From the NCBI GenBank assembly GCA_012517435.1, contig JAAYUY010000072.1, positions 1-39,462 on the forward strand: DNA of 39,462 bases, written 5' to 3'. The translations under genes and the position numbers were made by a program. Source of the DNA: Sphingobacteriales bacterium. Its GTDB lineage: Bacteria > Bacteroidota > Bacteroidia > CAILMK01 > JAAYUY01. Positions within the stretch are counted from its first letter, which is position 1; every line of letters begins with the position of its first letter. The notes under the pieces are model-generated. The model was not told where the DNA came from, did not search any database, and was given only the letters and a program-made list of their open reading frames with translations. Below, piece by piece: positions 8,170 through 15,201 of the stretch.

Positions 8170-8541
8170 AATGCTTAATTACTTCTGAAATTTCAATTTT
8201 TATACCACTTTTTGAAAAAAGATAAATTAATTTATTGCTAATCAATGATTGATTAATGTTCAAGATTACTTGTTTTTTATCATTACAATTAATTGATTAT
8301 TAACAAATCATATAAAAAATGTTAATAATGGCAGTTTATTCAATTTTGGGAAAGAGGAATCATTTTTAAGCATCTCCTGAAATAAATTTCATTTTGAAAA
8401 ATTTAGAAAGCAATCATAGGCGGATTTAATGGTTTGAGTATTTTAATATTCAACCTTAATCACTTTGAATGCTTGCAGAAATAATGATTAAATTCTTCAA
8501 TATGAATGTTAATTCAGGTTGAACAGTGGACATGAATTGCC
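8170..8541. other. AT-rich intergenic region with clustered palindromes
   Basis: This 372-nt gap separates the divergent winged-helix gene and the CPBP protease gene. I saw no coding frame and no RNA gene. It is very AT-rich. Within 90 nt it carries TAATCAA-TGA-TTGATTA (8239-8255), CAATTAATTG (8286-8295) and ATTATTAAC/GTTAATAAT (8296-8304 and 8321-8329). These are candidate regulator sites. No full -33/-7 promoter was found for the winged-helix gene. Confidence 0.5.
8239..8329. repeat. Cluster of three inverted repeats, candidate operators
   Basis: Three perfect inverted repeats lie close together: a 17-nt one with 7-bp arms and a 3-nt centre (8239-8255), a 10-nt palindrome (8286-8295), and 9-bp arms separated by 16 nt (8296-8304, 8321-8329). 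The heptamer TTGATTA occurs at 8249-8255 and again at 8293-8299. They lie 70-160 nt upstream of the winged-helix gene. Confidence 0.45.
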
Positions 8542-9690
8542 ATGAAACAGAAAAACTCCCGTATCTTTGCAGACAATTTGAATTCTTTGGATAACTCTTT
8601 ACGCAATAAGGTATATTTACGGTATTTTTTCATCATCCTGCTCATTACTTTGGGATGCCTGATGTTTTTTACCATTTTAAGTTCCCTGCTCATGATAATT
8701 TTTTCAGGCACTTCTCCTGATGAACAGCAGCCTGTCTGGGTGCTAAAGATGATGCAGGTTGTGTTAATGGCCGGAATTTTCGGAGGCAGTTCCTGGCTGG
8801 CTGGGAAGATGTTGCATTTTAAATACCTTAAAGTTTATGGAATCTCATATTCCCCTCCGGTTGCAGATTATTTCTTCTCCTTAATGCTGTTTGTAATTTT
8901 GATACCATTTTTACAATGGACTATCGCCATCAACGAACAGATGACACTTCCCGATTGGTTATCTTCAGTTGAAAACTGGATGAGGAGTATGGAAGAACAG
9001 CTGGCCAGACAAACGGAAAGTTTTCTGCAAATGAATAATTTTTCAGATCTGCTTATTAATATGCTGATTATTGCCATTGTGCCTGCTTTTTTTGAAGAAT
9101 TGTTTTTCAGGGGTTTAATCCAATCTTTTTTACTGGAATGGTTCCGGAAACCATGGGTGGCCATTTTGTTCACATCACTCTTTTTCAGTGGCGTTCATTT
9201 GCAGTTTTATGGTTTTCTTCCTCGTTTTATCTTAGGCCTTGTTTTGGGTTATCTGTTTTATTATTCGGGTAGCTTATGGCTTTCCGTTTTTTTTCATTTT
9301 ACAAATAATGCACTTAGCATCGTTTTTTCTTATCTGGAGCAACATCATTTTATCAGTAATAAATTTGAAGAACAAATGTCGTCATCGTATTTACTGGTCA
9401 TTATCAGCCTGGCTGTAGTGGCTGCTGTCATGATTTACTTTGCCGTTTATTATGACAAAAGAAGGGACAAATCGAAAGATTGGGTAAAAGTTTTTGAAAC
9501 AGAAAACAACAGTGAAGCCGAAATCATTGCCGGAAAGATTGAAAATTCAGGGATACCTGTCAGTCTCATCAATAAAAAAGACTCATCATTTACTACCTTT
9601 GGGATGCTCGAAATATACGTCAGTCCTGAAAATGTTTCAGAAGCAAAACGAATCATTCATGAAGACCTTTCAGAAACACAACCTGAATAA
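8542..9690 (+). CDS. CPBP-family intramembrane protease fused to a DUF2007 domain
   Basis: The first 300 residues are a polytopic membrane domain with the CPBP (Abi, CaaX-like protease) motifs: EE at 185-186 with Arg190 (FFEELFFRG), His219 (FSGVH) and His252/Asn256 (FHFTNN). A C-terminal soluble domain at about 314-375 has the DUF2007 pattern (WVKVFETENNSEAEIIAGKI, then an EIYVSPENVSEAKRII end), thought to be a small ligand- or signal-binding module. CPBP proteins can cleave membrane substrates; the target here is unknown. cdsA starts 32 nt before this gene ends, so the two are translationally coupled. The ATG at 8542 is the only ATG before the first helix, but a TATCTTTG at 8562-8569 inside this segment suggests a TTG start at 8578 or 8587. 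Confidence 0.8.
   Translation: MKQKNSRIFADNLNSLDNSLRNKVYLRYFFIILLITLGCLMFFTILSSLLMIIFSGTSPDEQQPVWVLKMMQVVLMAGIFGGSSWLAGKMLHFKYLKVYGISYSPPVADYFFSLMLFVILIPFLQWTIAINEQMTLPDWLSSVENWMRSMEEQLARQTESFLQMNNFSDLLINMLIIAIVPAFFEELFFRGLIQSFLLEWFRKPWVAILFTSLFFSGVHLQFYGFLPRFILGLVLGYLFYYSGSLWLSVFFHFTNNALSIVFSYLEQHHFISNKFEEQMSSSYLLVIISLAVVAAVMIYFAVYYDKRRDKSKDWVKVFETENNSEAEIIAGKIENSGIPVSLINKKDSSFTTFGMLEIYVSPENVSEAKRIIHEDLSETQPE
8562..8569 (+). promoter_or_regulatory. -7 element lying inside the annotated start of the CPBP gene
   Basis: TATCTTTG matches TAnnTTTG perfectly, with a TTG at 8537-8539, 22 nt upstream. It lies after the ATG at 8542, so if functional the mRNA would begin near 8575 and translation would need a TTG codon at 8578 or 8587. 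Confidence 0.4.
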
Positions 9691-10477
9691 ACGCTCACTG
9701 ACGGGTTTTTTATATGCCCTTATTGTTCTTCTGGCTGTTTTTTCCGGGAAATGGGCATTTTTAATTCTTTTACTGTTGTTTGACCTGCTTGCCTCCCTTG
9801 AATATTACAGAATAGTTGCAGACAGTAAAAAATCATTTCTTTTTGTTGCAGGACTACTTGTCAATATTCTCCTGCTTATACTTTCAACCCTGATGACTTT
9901 TGAATTACTTTCCGGTAAGGTATTGATTCTGATATTTGCCATCGAAGCAGCTTTATCCTTGCTGTTTTTCAGGGATAAATGGTTTTCAGAGATAAGTTTT
10001 TTATTGACTGGTCATTTCTGGATTGCTGCTCCATTGTCATTGCTTGCCTATTATTCAGCACGACAAGGGGTCTATTCTCAATATTTTGTTTTAATCCCGT
10101 TTTTATTGATTTGGGCTTATGATGTATTTGCCTATCTGACGGGTATTCTCATCGGGCGCAGGAAAATGGCACCAGCTATTTCACCACTGAAAACAATGGA
10201 GGGCCTGGCCGGAGGTATAACAGCTACCATCATTCTTGCGATCTTTATCCCGAAATTATTTACACTTTCCGGTAATATTCTGTTCTGGTCAGGTACAGGG
10301 TTGATGGTTGCCATAGGTGCTACCGCAGGTGATTTGTTTGAATCAGGCTTTAAAAGATATTTTGGAGTGAAAGACAGTGGTACCTTGCTTCCCGGCCATG
10401 GTGGTGTACTCGACAGAATTGACAGTCTTCTTTTTGTAATTCCTTTTTATATAACTGTAAATCAACTATTTCTGTAG
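9659..10477 (+). CDS. cdsA: Phosphatidate cytidylyltransferase (CDP-diacylglycerol synthase)
   Basis: CdsA converts phosphatidic acid and CTP into CDP-diacylglycerol, the precursor of phosphatidylethanolamine and phosphatidylglycerol, in the inner membrane. The 272-residue protein has about seven or eight membrane segments and ends with the CDP-DAG synthase signature at about residues 228-257 (SGFKRYFGVKDSG, then LLPGHGGVLDRID). The frame is open from 9494, but the ATG at 9659 gives normal family length, and a longer form would overlap almost 200 nt of the upstream gene. With this start the overlap is 32 nt. psd follows after one nucleotide, so the two steps of phospholipid synthesis are encoded together. 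A phosphatidylserine synthase gene, needed between them, is not next to them. Confidence 0.94.
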   Translation: MKTFQKHNLNKRSLTGFLYALIVLLAVFSGKWAFLILLLLFDLLASLEYYRIVADSKKSFLFVAGLLVNILLLILSTLMTFELLSGKVLILIFAIEAALSLLFFRDKWFSEISFLLTGHFWIAAPLSLLAYYSARQGVYSQYFVLIPFLLIWAYDVFAYLTGILIGRRKMAPAISPLKTMEGLAGGITATIILAIFIPKLFTLSGNILFWSGTGLMVAIGATAGDLFESGFKRYFGVKDSGTLLPGHGGVLDRIDSLLFVIPFYITVNQLFL

Positions 10478-10478
10478 T

Positions 10479-11138
10479 ATGAAAATTCATCGTGAGGGAA
10501 AGCAAAGCATTATTTTGGGATTCATTGTGTTTTCATCAGTAAATTTTATGCTTTTCTTTTTGTTGCCTGTTTATCCGTTTTTGATCTTATTGATAATAAG
10601 TTCTTTATTGTTGTGCGGATTGATTTTGTTTTTCAGGGTACCTGAACGAAAACATGTAAAAAATCCCTTTTCAATAATCTCACCGGCAGACGGCAGGGTT
10701 CTAAAGATTAAAGAAGTCTATGAAAATGAGTATTTTAAGAAGCCAAAGACCCGCATTTCCATATTTATGTCGGTTACAGATGTCCATTTAAACAGGATAC
10801 CGGTTGATGGAAAAATTGTTTTTGTACAGTATCATCCCGGACGTTATCTGTTGGCTTTTCATCCCAAGTCATCAGAGCTGAATGAACATAATACCATTGT
10901 TGTAGAAACGGATAGAGGTCATCAGATACTTGTCCGTCAGATAGCAGGGGGGCTGGCAAGGCGTGTCAGGTGCTTTGTCAATGAGAATGAGCAATATAGA
11001 CAAGGTGATGAGATGGGTTTTATAAAATTTGGGTCAAGGGCAGATGTTTTCATTCCTGATGAATATAAAGTCAGTGTAGTTAAAAATCAGAAAGTCAAGG
11101 CAGGCGTAAGTGTTTTGGCTGTGTTAAAAGAAGAATGA
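10479..11138 (+). CDS. psd: Phosphatidylserine decarboxylase proenzyme
   Basis: Psd decarboxylates phosphatidylserine to phosphatidylethanolamine and carries a pyruvoyl group made by self-cleavage. The 219-residue protein is of the short type found in Bacteroidota and archaea. It starts with two membrane-spanning or associated helices (about residues 10-52), followed by SPADGRV (68-74), the MSVTDVHLNRIP segment (97-108) with a conserved histidine, and FGSRADVF (184-191). By family knowledge cleavage occurs between Gly185 and Ser186, with the serine becoming pyruvoyl. It begins one nucleotide after the cdsA stop and is surely co-transcribed with it. Confidence 0.93.
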   Translation: MKIHREGKQSIILGFIVFSSVNFMLFFLLPVYPFLILLIISSLLLCGLILFFRVPERKHVKNPFSIISPADGRVLKIKEVYENEYFKKPKTRISIFMSVTDVHLNRIPVDGKIVFVQYHPGRYLLAFHPKSSELNEHNTIVVETDRGHQILVRQIAGGLARRVRCFVNENEQYRQGDEMGFIKFGSRADVFIPDEYKVSVVKNQKVKAGVSVLAVLKEE

Positions 11139-11158
11139 GTTTTTTTTGAAAAAAATCA

Positions 11159-11188
11159 TTGCTGTTTAAAAAAAATGCTTTTTCTTTG
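11159..11188 (+). promoter_or_regulatory. Promoter 4 nt upstream of the START-like gene
   Basis: TTG at 11159-11161 and TTTCTTTG at 11181-11188 (19-nt spacer, one mismatch to TAnnTTTG) stand directly before the ATG at 11193. Transcription should begin at or near that ATG, giving an mRNA without a leader. Confidence 0.45.
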
Positions 11189-11192
11189 TGCC

Positions 11193-11573
11193 ATGTCAAA
11201 AAGGATACAACATCAGTACGAATTTTCGTTTAAAGCCAAGGAGGAACTGCTGTTCAGTTTTGTTTCTTCTGCGATCAACATGGCCACCTGGTTTTGCGAT
11301 AAAGTAAATGAAGAAAACGGAAATATTCACTTTTTCTGGAAAGACAGCAATGAGCGGGCTAAAATGATTAAGGTTGTTCCCCGCAAAAGTGTTACTTTCA
11401 AATGGATTGAACGTAGTGAGGATGAGTTTCTCCGCTTTGATATTGAAAAAGATGAAATTACCGGTACTACATTATTAATAATCACTGAGTTTGATGAGGA
11501 AGACCAGCACGAAGCCGGTAAACAATGGTGGGAAAATACCATTCAGAAATTAAGAAGAAAACTTGGCGGCTAA
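11193..11573 (+). CDS. START-like domain protein (SRPBCC fold)
   Basis: The 126-residue protein resembles the small START-like/AHA1-like proteins common in Bacteroidota: an initial strand QHQYEFSF, a helix with KEELLFSFVSSAINMATWFCD, a set of beta strands (HFFWKD, AKMIKVVP, VTFKWIE, FLRFDIEKDE, TTLLIITEFD) and a long C-terminal helix QWWENTIQKLRRKL. This is the helix-grip fold that encloses a hydrophobic ligand or binds a client protein. The ligand is unknown. The frame extends to an ATG at 11175, but the ATG at 11193 starts the conserved part and lies 4 nt after a promoter-like -7 box. It follows psd by 54 nt and converges on rfaE2. Confidence 0.72.
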   Translation: MSKRIQHQYEFSFKAKEELLFSFVSSAINMATWFCDKVNEENGNIHFFWKDSNERAKMIKVVPRKSVTFKWIERSEDEFLRFDIEKDEITGTTLLIITEFDEEDQHEAGKQWWENTIQKLRRKLGG

Positions 11574-11586
11574 ATGCCAGTTGTTT

Positions 11587-12075
11587 TCAGCTTTTAAGTT
11601 TATCAATTATTTTTGTTGTTGAAAAACCTTCCAGAAAGGGCAATATAATTATTTTCCCCCCTTTTCTTTTAACAATATCAGCACCTGCAATGTCTTCCTC
11701 CCTGTAGTCGCCACCCTTAACTAAAATATCAGGTTGCAATTCATTGATAAGCTCATAAGGAGTATCTTCATCAAACAAAACCACCGCATCGACAAAAAAC
11801 AATGCTGCCAGCAGCAACATCCGTGAGTTCTCGTCATTGACAGGTCTGGCTTTTCCTTTCAGTCTTTTGACAGAGAAATCAGAGTTTACGCCAATAATCA
11901 GCTTATCCCCAAGTTCAGATGCTTTGCTGAGGTAGTCGATATGACCTGCATGGAGAATATCAAAACAACCATTTGTAAAAACAATTTTTTTACCCTGGGT
12001 TGCCCATTCCTGACATTCTTTTTTCAGTGTATCCCGATTATAGATTTTCAGCTGAATTTTCTGTGAGGCTTTCAT
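11587..12075 (-). CDS. rfaE2: D-glycero-beta-D-manno-heptose 1-phosphate adenylyltransferase
   Basis: This enzyme adds ADP to heptose 1-phosphate to make ADP-heptose for the inner core of lipopolysaccharide. The 162-residue protein corresponds to the C-terminal nucleotidyltransferase domain of E. coli HldE. Motifs: [13 protein letters not shown] (33-45, with the HxGH signature 42-45), [12 protein letters not shown], then [15 protein letters not shown] and [10 protein letters not shown] at the end, which are characteristic of the RfaE domain II group. In this organism the kinase domain must be a separate gene, not present in the window. The start overlaps the end of the upstream membrane-protein gene by 38 nt, so translation is likely coupled. 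Confidence 0.93.
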   Translation of the reverse strand: MKASQKIQLKIYNRDTLKKECQEWATQGKKIVFTNGCFDILHAGHIDYLSKASELGDKLIIGVNSDFSVKRLKGKARPVNDENSRMLLLAALFFVDAVVLFDEDTPYELINELQPDILVKGGDYREEDIAGADIVKRKGGKIIILPFLEGFSTTKIIDKLKS

Positions 12076-13075
12076 TTTTGCTTTTTTTCTGAATGTAATA
12101 AAAAATCAAAAAGCAAACAGCACCAACTATAATAATGGTAAGGGTTTGCGAGCTATGAGCAATCAGTGCATACAGTTTTGCTCCTTCTTTGTCAACTTGG
12201 TAAATGCCGAGTGCCTGTTCAGCTGCAAAATGATAGGTGCCTATTCCTCCGGGAGAAGGCATGATGAAGCCAAGACTTCCAATGGTCAATACTACCAAAC
12301 CGGCAGCTAGTGATAACTGGCTTGTTTCGGGCAGTGAAAAAAATACCAGATAGGTCATCAGATAATAAGTAAGCCAGATGAAGAGAGTATGCCCGACAAA
12401 CTGCCATTTGTTTTTCATGGTTTTAATGGTTTTAATACCCGTATAAAAACCTTTCACTACATCCCGGATTTTGATATAAACAGGGTGTTTTTTAAAATCG
12501 CCATCTGATTTTTTGATAAGAACAAGCAGGATGATCAGTAAAGCAACGACAATAGCAATAATCAAAAGGGTTTTCAGGCTGAATAAACTTTTGAATTTAT
12601 CGGATTGTAAAACCAAAGCATGATAAATGCTGTCTTTGATGAGTTTGTACTGAAGAACAACGGCCAGCAATGTCAGAACAACGAGCGTCATGAAATCAAA
12701 AATACGTTCAATGATGATGGTCCCGATAAGTTTATCGAGAGGCACCTTATCGGTTCTGTTGATGACAATGGGACGGCTGACTTCTCCCATCCTCGGGAGG
12801 GCAAGATTGGCCATGTAGTTGATCATCACGGCAATAAAAGTTCTCGAAGGTTTAATATCATACCCCAGAGGTTTTATGAGAAGATTCCAGCGTCTGCCAC
12901 GGCTGTAATGTCCGAGCAAGGCGATAAATAATGCAAGGATGATCCAGAAATAATTGGCATTTTTAATTCCCTGCCACATTTCTTTCATAGGAATATCCTT
13001 ATAAACCAGCCAGAAAAGGATTATCCCGATGGAGATAAAGATGATGAATCGCAGAAATGAAAACAGCTTTTTCAA
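12038..13075 (-). CDS. Lysylphosphatidylglycerol synthase TM-region family (flippase-like) membrane protein
   Basis: A 345-residue integral membrane protein with about eight helices and the pattern of the UPF0104/AglD-MprF transmembrane family: [15 protein letters not shown] near residues 58-72, an [18 protein letters not shown] segment (conserved N/P/R-G-E), and [17 protein letters not shown] near the end. By family the fold flips or transports lipids or works with glycosyltransferases; the catalytic domain of MprF is absent. The start is TTG at 13075, whose last bases form TTGA with the panD stop, a coupling arrangement; no ATG exists before the first helix. rfaE2 overlaps its 3' end. A role in envelope lipid or lipopolysaccharide assembly is an inference from context. 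Confidence 0.82.
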   Translation of the reverse strand: MKKLFSFLRFIIFISIGIILFWLVYKDIPMKEMWQGIKNANYFWIILALFIALLGHYSRGRRWNLLIKPLGYDIKPSRTFIAVMINYMANLALPRMGEVSRPIVINRTDKVPLDKLIGTIIIERIFDFMTLVVLTLLAVVLQYKLIKDSIYHALVLQSDKFKSLFSLKTLLIIAIVVALLIILLVLIKKSDGDFKKHPVYIKIRDVVKGFYTGIKTIKTMKNKWQFVGHTLFIWLTYYLMTYLVFFSLPETSQLSLAAGLVVLTIGSLGFIMPSPGGIGTYHFAAEQALGIYQVDKEGAKLYALIAHSSQTLTIIIVGAVCFLIFYYIQKKSKNESLTENSAENL

Positions 13076-13422
13076 TTGATGGTGTCTTTACCAGGTTCCG
13101 GCAGGAGGATTTTGGGAATAATTTCTGAAGCTTTGCTCACTTCTACCATTGCATAGGAAACAATCACCAGAATGTCTCCGACTTTTCCTTTATGGGCGGC
13201 CGGTCCGTTCAGCCCGATAACTTTTGTTCCCCTGCCTCCTTTGATGACATAGGTTTCCAGCCGTTCTCCGTTGGTCAGGTTTAATACCTGCACTTTTTCA
13301 TTGGCAATCAACCCCACTGCATCCATATAGTCTTCATCGATGGTAATGCTTCCCATATAATTCAAATCTGCTTCGGTACATCGTACCCTGTGAATCTTCG
13401 ATTTTAATACTTCAATAAACAT
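13072..13422 (-). CDS. panD: Aspartate 1-decarboxylase proenzyme
   Basis: PanD makes beta-alanine from aspartate for pantothenate and CoA. It is a pyruvoyl enzyme that cleaves itself at Gly24-Ser25, here in YMGSITID (22-29). Lys9 and Tyr58, which bind substrate and aid catalysis in the E. coli enzyme, are both present, as is the NGPAAHKG loop. The 116-residue length fits the family. The gene lies 1 nt after panC and shares the TTGA stop/start with the next gene, so panC, panD, the flippase-like gene and rfaE2 appear to form one operon. Confidence 0.96.
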   Translation of the reverse strand: MFIEVLKSKIHRVRCTEADLNYMGSITIDEDYMDAVGLIANEKVQVLNLTNGERLETYVIKGGRGTKVIGLNGPAAHKGKVGDILVIVSYAMVEVSKASEIIPKILLPEPGKDTIN

Positions 13423-13423
13423 T

Positions 13424-14281
13424 TTACCTGATACTTACTTTTACATTATCAATCAATCTGATTTTCCCTACCTTCATGGCCGTACAGATAACCACCTCTT
13501 TATGTTCGTTAACGTCCTCAACTGTTTTCAGGGTACCGGCATCTACAATCTCAAAATAGTCAAGGTTTACAAGAGGTGACTGTGTTAAAAAACTGATGGA
13601 TTGATTTTTAATTTCATTTACGGACTTACTAAATAGCATTTCCTGTGCCGCAATCAGCGTTTTATAGATATTCGGGGCAAATTTTCTTTCTTCCTCACTG
13701 AGCAACAAATTGCGGGAGCTCATGGCCAGGCCGTCTGGTTCACGCATAGTCGGGCAGGGGATGATGTTGATTCCCAGTCCAAGCTTTTCAGTCATCTTTT
13801 TTATGATGATATATTGCTGATAGTCTTTTAATCCGAAATAAGCATTATCGGGCATGACTATATCAAATAGCTTTCCGACAATGGTAACCACTCCGGCAAA
13901 ATGTCCGGGGCGGTGAGCTCCTTCAAGCACTGTATCGAGTCCTTCCAGATCAATTTCTGCAACTTCAAAATGATTGTCAGGATACATGTCCTCCACATCA
14001 GGAATAAAGACTATATCTGCTTTTGTTTCTGACAAAGACTCAATATCTTTATCAACTAATTTGGGATACTTTAAAAAATCTTCCTTGTCGTTGAACTGGG
14101 TAGGGTTGACGAATATACTGACTACAGTGAGGTCATTTTCAAGGCAGGAGCGATGGACAAGTGAAAGGTGACCGGCATGAAGTGCACCCATGGTTGGTAC
14201 AAAGCCGACTGTCTGGCCTTGCTTCTTAAACTTTTCAATAGAATTTGTCAGTACCGTTGGTTTATCAATCCGTAAAATCAA
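13424..14281 (-). CDS. panC: Pantothenate synthetase
   Basis: PanC joins pantoate and beta-alanine using ATP. The 285-residue protein shows the expected motifs: FVPTMGALHAGH (27-38, with the HxGH motif 35-38), VSIFVNPTQFN, GHFAGVVTIVGKLF, YFGLKDYQQ and MSSRN as the KMSKS-like loop. The start codon is TTG at 14281; it gives the normal spacing of about 25 residues before the PTMGALH motif, and no ATG lies in frame before that motif. It leads an apparent operon with panD. A -7 element at 14318-14325 on the minus strand is the likely promoter. Confidence 0.95.
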   Translation of the reverse strand: MILRIDKPTVLTNSIEKFKKQGQTVGFVPTMGALHAGHLSLVHRSCLENDLTVVSIFVNPTQFNDKEDFLKYPKLVDKDIESLSETKADIVFIPDVEDMYPDNHFEVAEIDLEGLDTVLEGAHRPGHFAGVVTIVGKLFDIVMPDNAYFGLKDYQQYIIIKKMTEKLGLGINIIPCPTMREPDGLAMSSRNLLLSEEERKFAPNIYKTLIAAQEMLFSKSVNEIKNQSISFLTQSPLVNLDYFEIVDAGTLKTVEDVNEHKEVVICTAMKVGKIRLIDNVKVSIR

Positions 14282-14317
14282 CCCTAATTAATTTAGATTA
14301 AAGAAAAAATTTTGCTT

Positions 14318-14325
14318 CAAAGCTA
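14318..14325 (-). promoter_or_regulatory. -7 element for panC
   Basis: The minus strand reads TAGCTTTG, matching TAnnTTTG, 36 nt upstream of the TTG start of panC. No -33 TTG was seen at standard distance. Confidence 0.45.
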
Positions 14326-14354
14326 ATTTATTAATTAGATTTACGATATTTTTT

Positions 14355-14362
14355 TACCTTTG
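14355..14362 (+). promoter_or_regulatory. -7 element for the GT5-like gene
   Basis: TACCTTTG matches TAnnTTTG, 44 nt upstream of the ATG at 14407. The region upstream is extremely AT-rich and lacks a TTG at 19-21 nt. Confidence 0.45.
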
Positions 14363-14406
14363 TACTTTAAAAAAAATGTTAATTATTAACAGGAAGGCAA
14401 TTTTCT

Positions 14407-15201
14407 ATGCAAAATTTAAAGGTACTGATTGCTACCCAGGAAATGGCTCCTTTCACTGAGTTTTCTGCTCAGGGCGAATTTATCAGGGATTTATCCATCG
14501 CATATCAGAAAAAAGGGGCAGAGGTCAGGGTGTTTATGCCGAAGTATGGTACAATCAAGGAAAGAAAACACAGACTCCATGAAGTAATCAGGCTTTCCGG
14601 GCTGAATATTACTATCGGAAGAAACAATAATCCTCTGATTATCAAAGTAGCATCATTACAGACAGCTAAAATTCAGGTCTATTTCCTCGATAATGAAGAT
14701 TATTTTAAAAGGAAATATTTCCTGAACGATGAAAATGGAGATTTTTTTAAAGATAATGACGACAGAGTCATCTTTCACAACAAGGCGGTCATCGAATTGC
14801 TGATGAAACTGGGATGGAAGCCCGATGTTATTCATTGCCAGGGATGGATGAGCGGACTGATTCCCATGTATGCCAGAACACTTTTCAGATCTGAACCTGT
14901 GGTTAAAGACAGTAAAATTGTGTTTTCCCTGTTTGATGACAACAATAACCATTACCTTGGTAATAGCTTTGACAGAAAGTCTCACCTGAAGTTTACAGAT
15001 AATCTTGAATCTCTCGTATCTCCAAAAGCTTACGACATTAATAAAGCAGGTATTTCTTATGCAGATTTTTGTTTGCTAAGTTCTGAAACACTCGATAGTG
15101 AAACTGAAAAATTTCTGAATGATTCTGGCAAAACTCTTATAGATATCAGAAAAGAAGGCGAAAATTATTATGACAAATATTTTAAAATGCTGGGGCTCTG
15201 A
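14407..15201 (+). CDS. Glycogen/starch synthase N-terminal-domain-like protein (GT5 half)
   Basis: The 264 residues align in order with the N-terminal Rossmann domain of GT5 glycogen/starch synthases: a first strand LKVLIATQEMAPF, a GEFIRDLSIAYQKKGAEVRVFMPKYG segment, a middle YFLDNEDYFKRKYF, and VIHCQGWMSGLIPMYAR, which corresponds to the HxHDWHTGLIP region. The C-terminal GT-B domain is missing and the sugar-nucleotide loop KxGGL is replaced by FTEFSAQGE, so it probably cannot make glycogen by itself. It may be a structural or regulatory relative. Similar short proteins are often labelled glycogen synthase in Bacteroidota genomes. The next gene starts 32 nt before this one stops. Confidence 0.65.
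   Translation: MQNLKVLIATQEMAPFTEFSAQGEFIRDLSIAYQKKGAEVRVFMPKYGTIKERKHRLHEVIRLSGLNITIGRNNNPLIIKVASLQTAKIQVYFLDNEDYFKRKYFLNDENGDFFKDNDDRVIFHNKAVIELLMKLGWKPDVIHCQGWMSGLIPMYARTLFRSEPVVKDSKIVFSLFDDNNNHYLGNSFDRKSHLKFTDNLESLVSPKAYDINKAGISYADFCLLSSETLDSETEKFLNDSGKTLIDIRKEGENYYDKYFKMLGL

Noticed and set aside
12219-12931. Frames on both strands within the flippase-like gene
   Set aside because: No motif and complete overlap with a gene that has clear family features.
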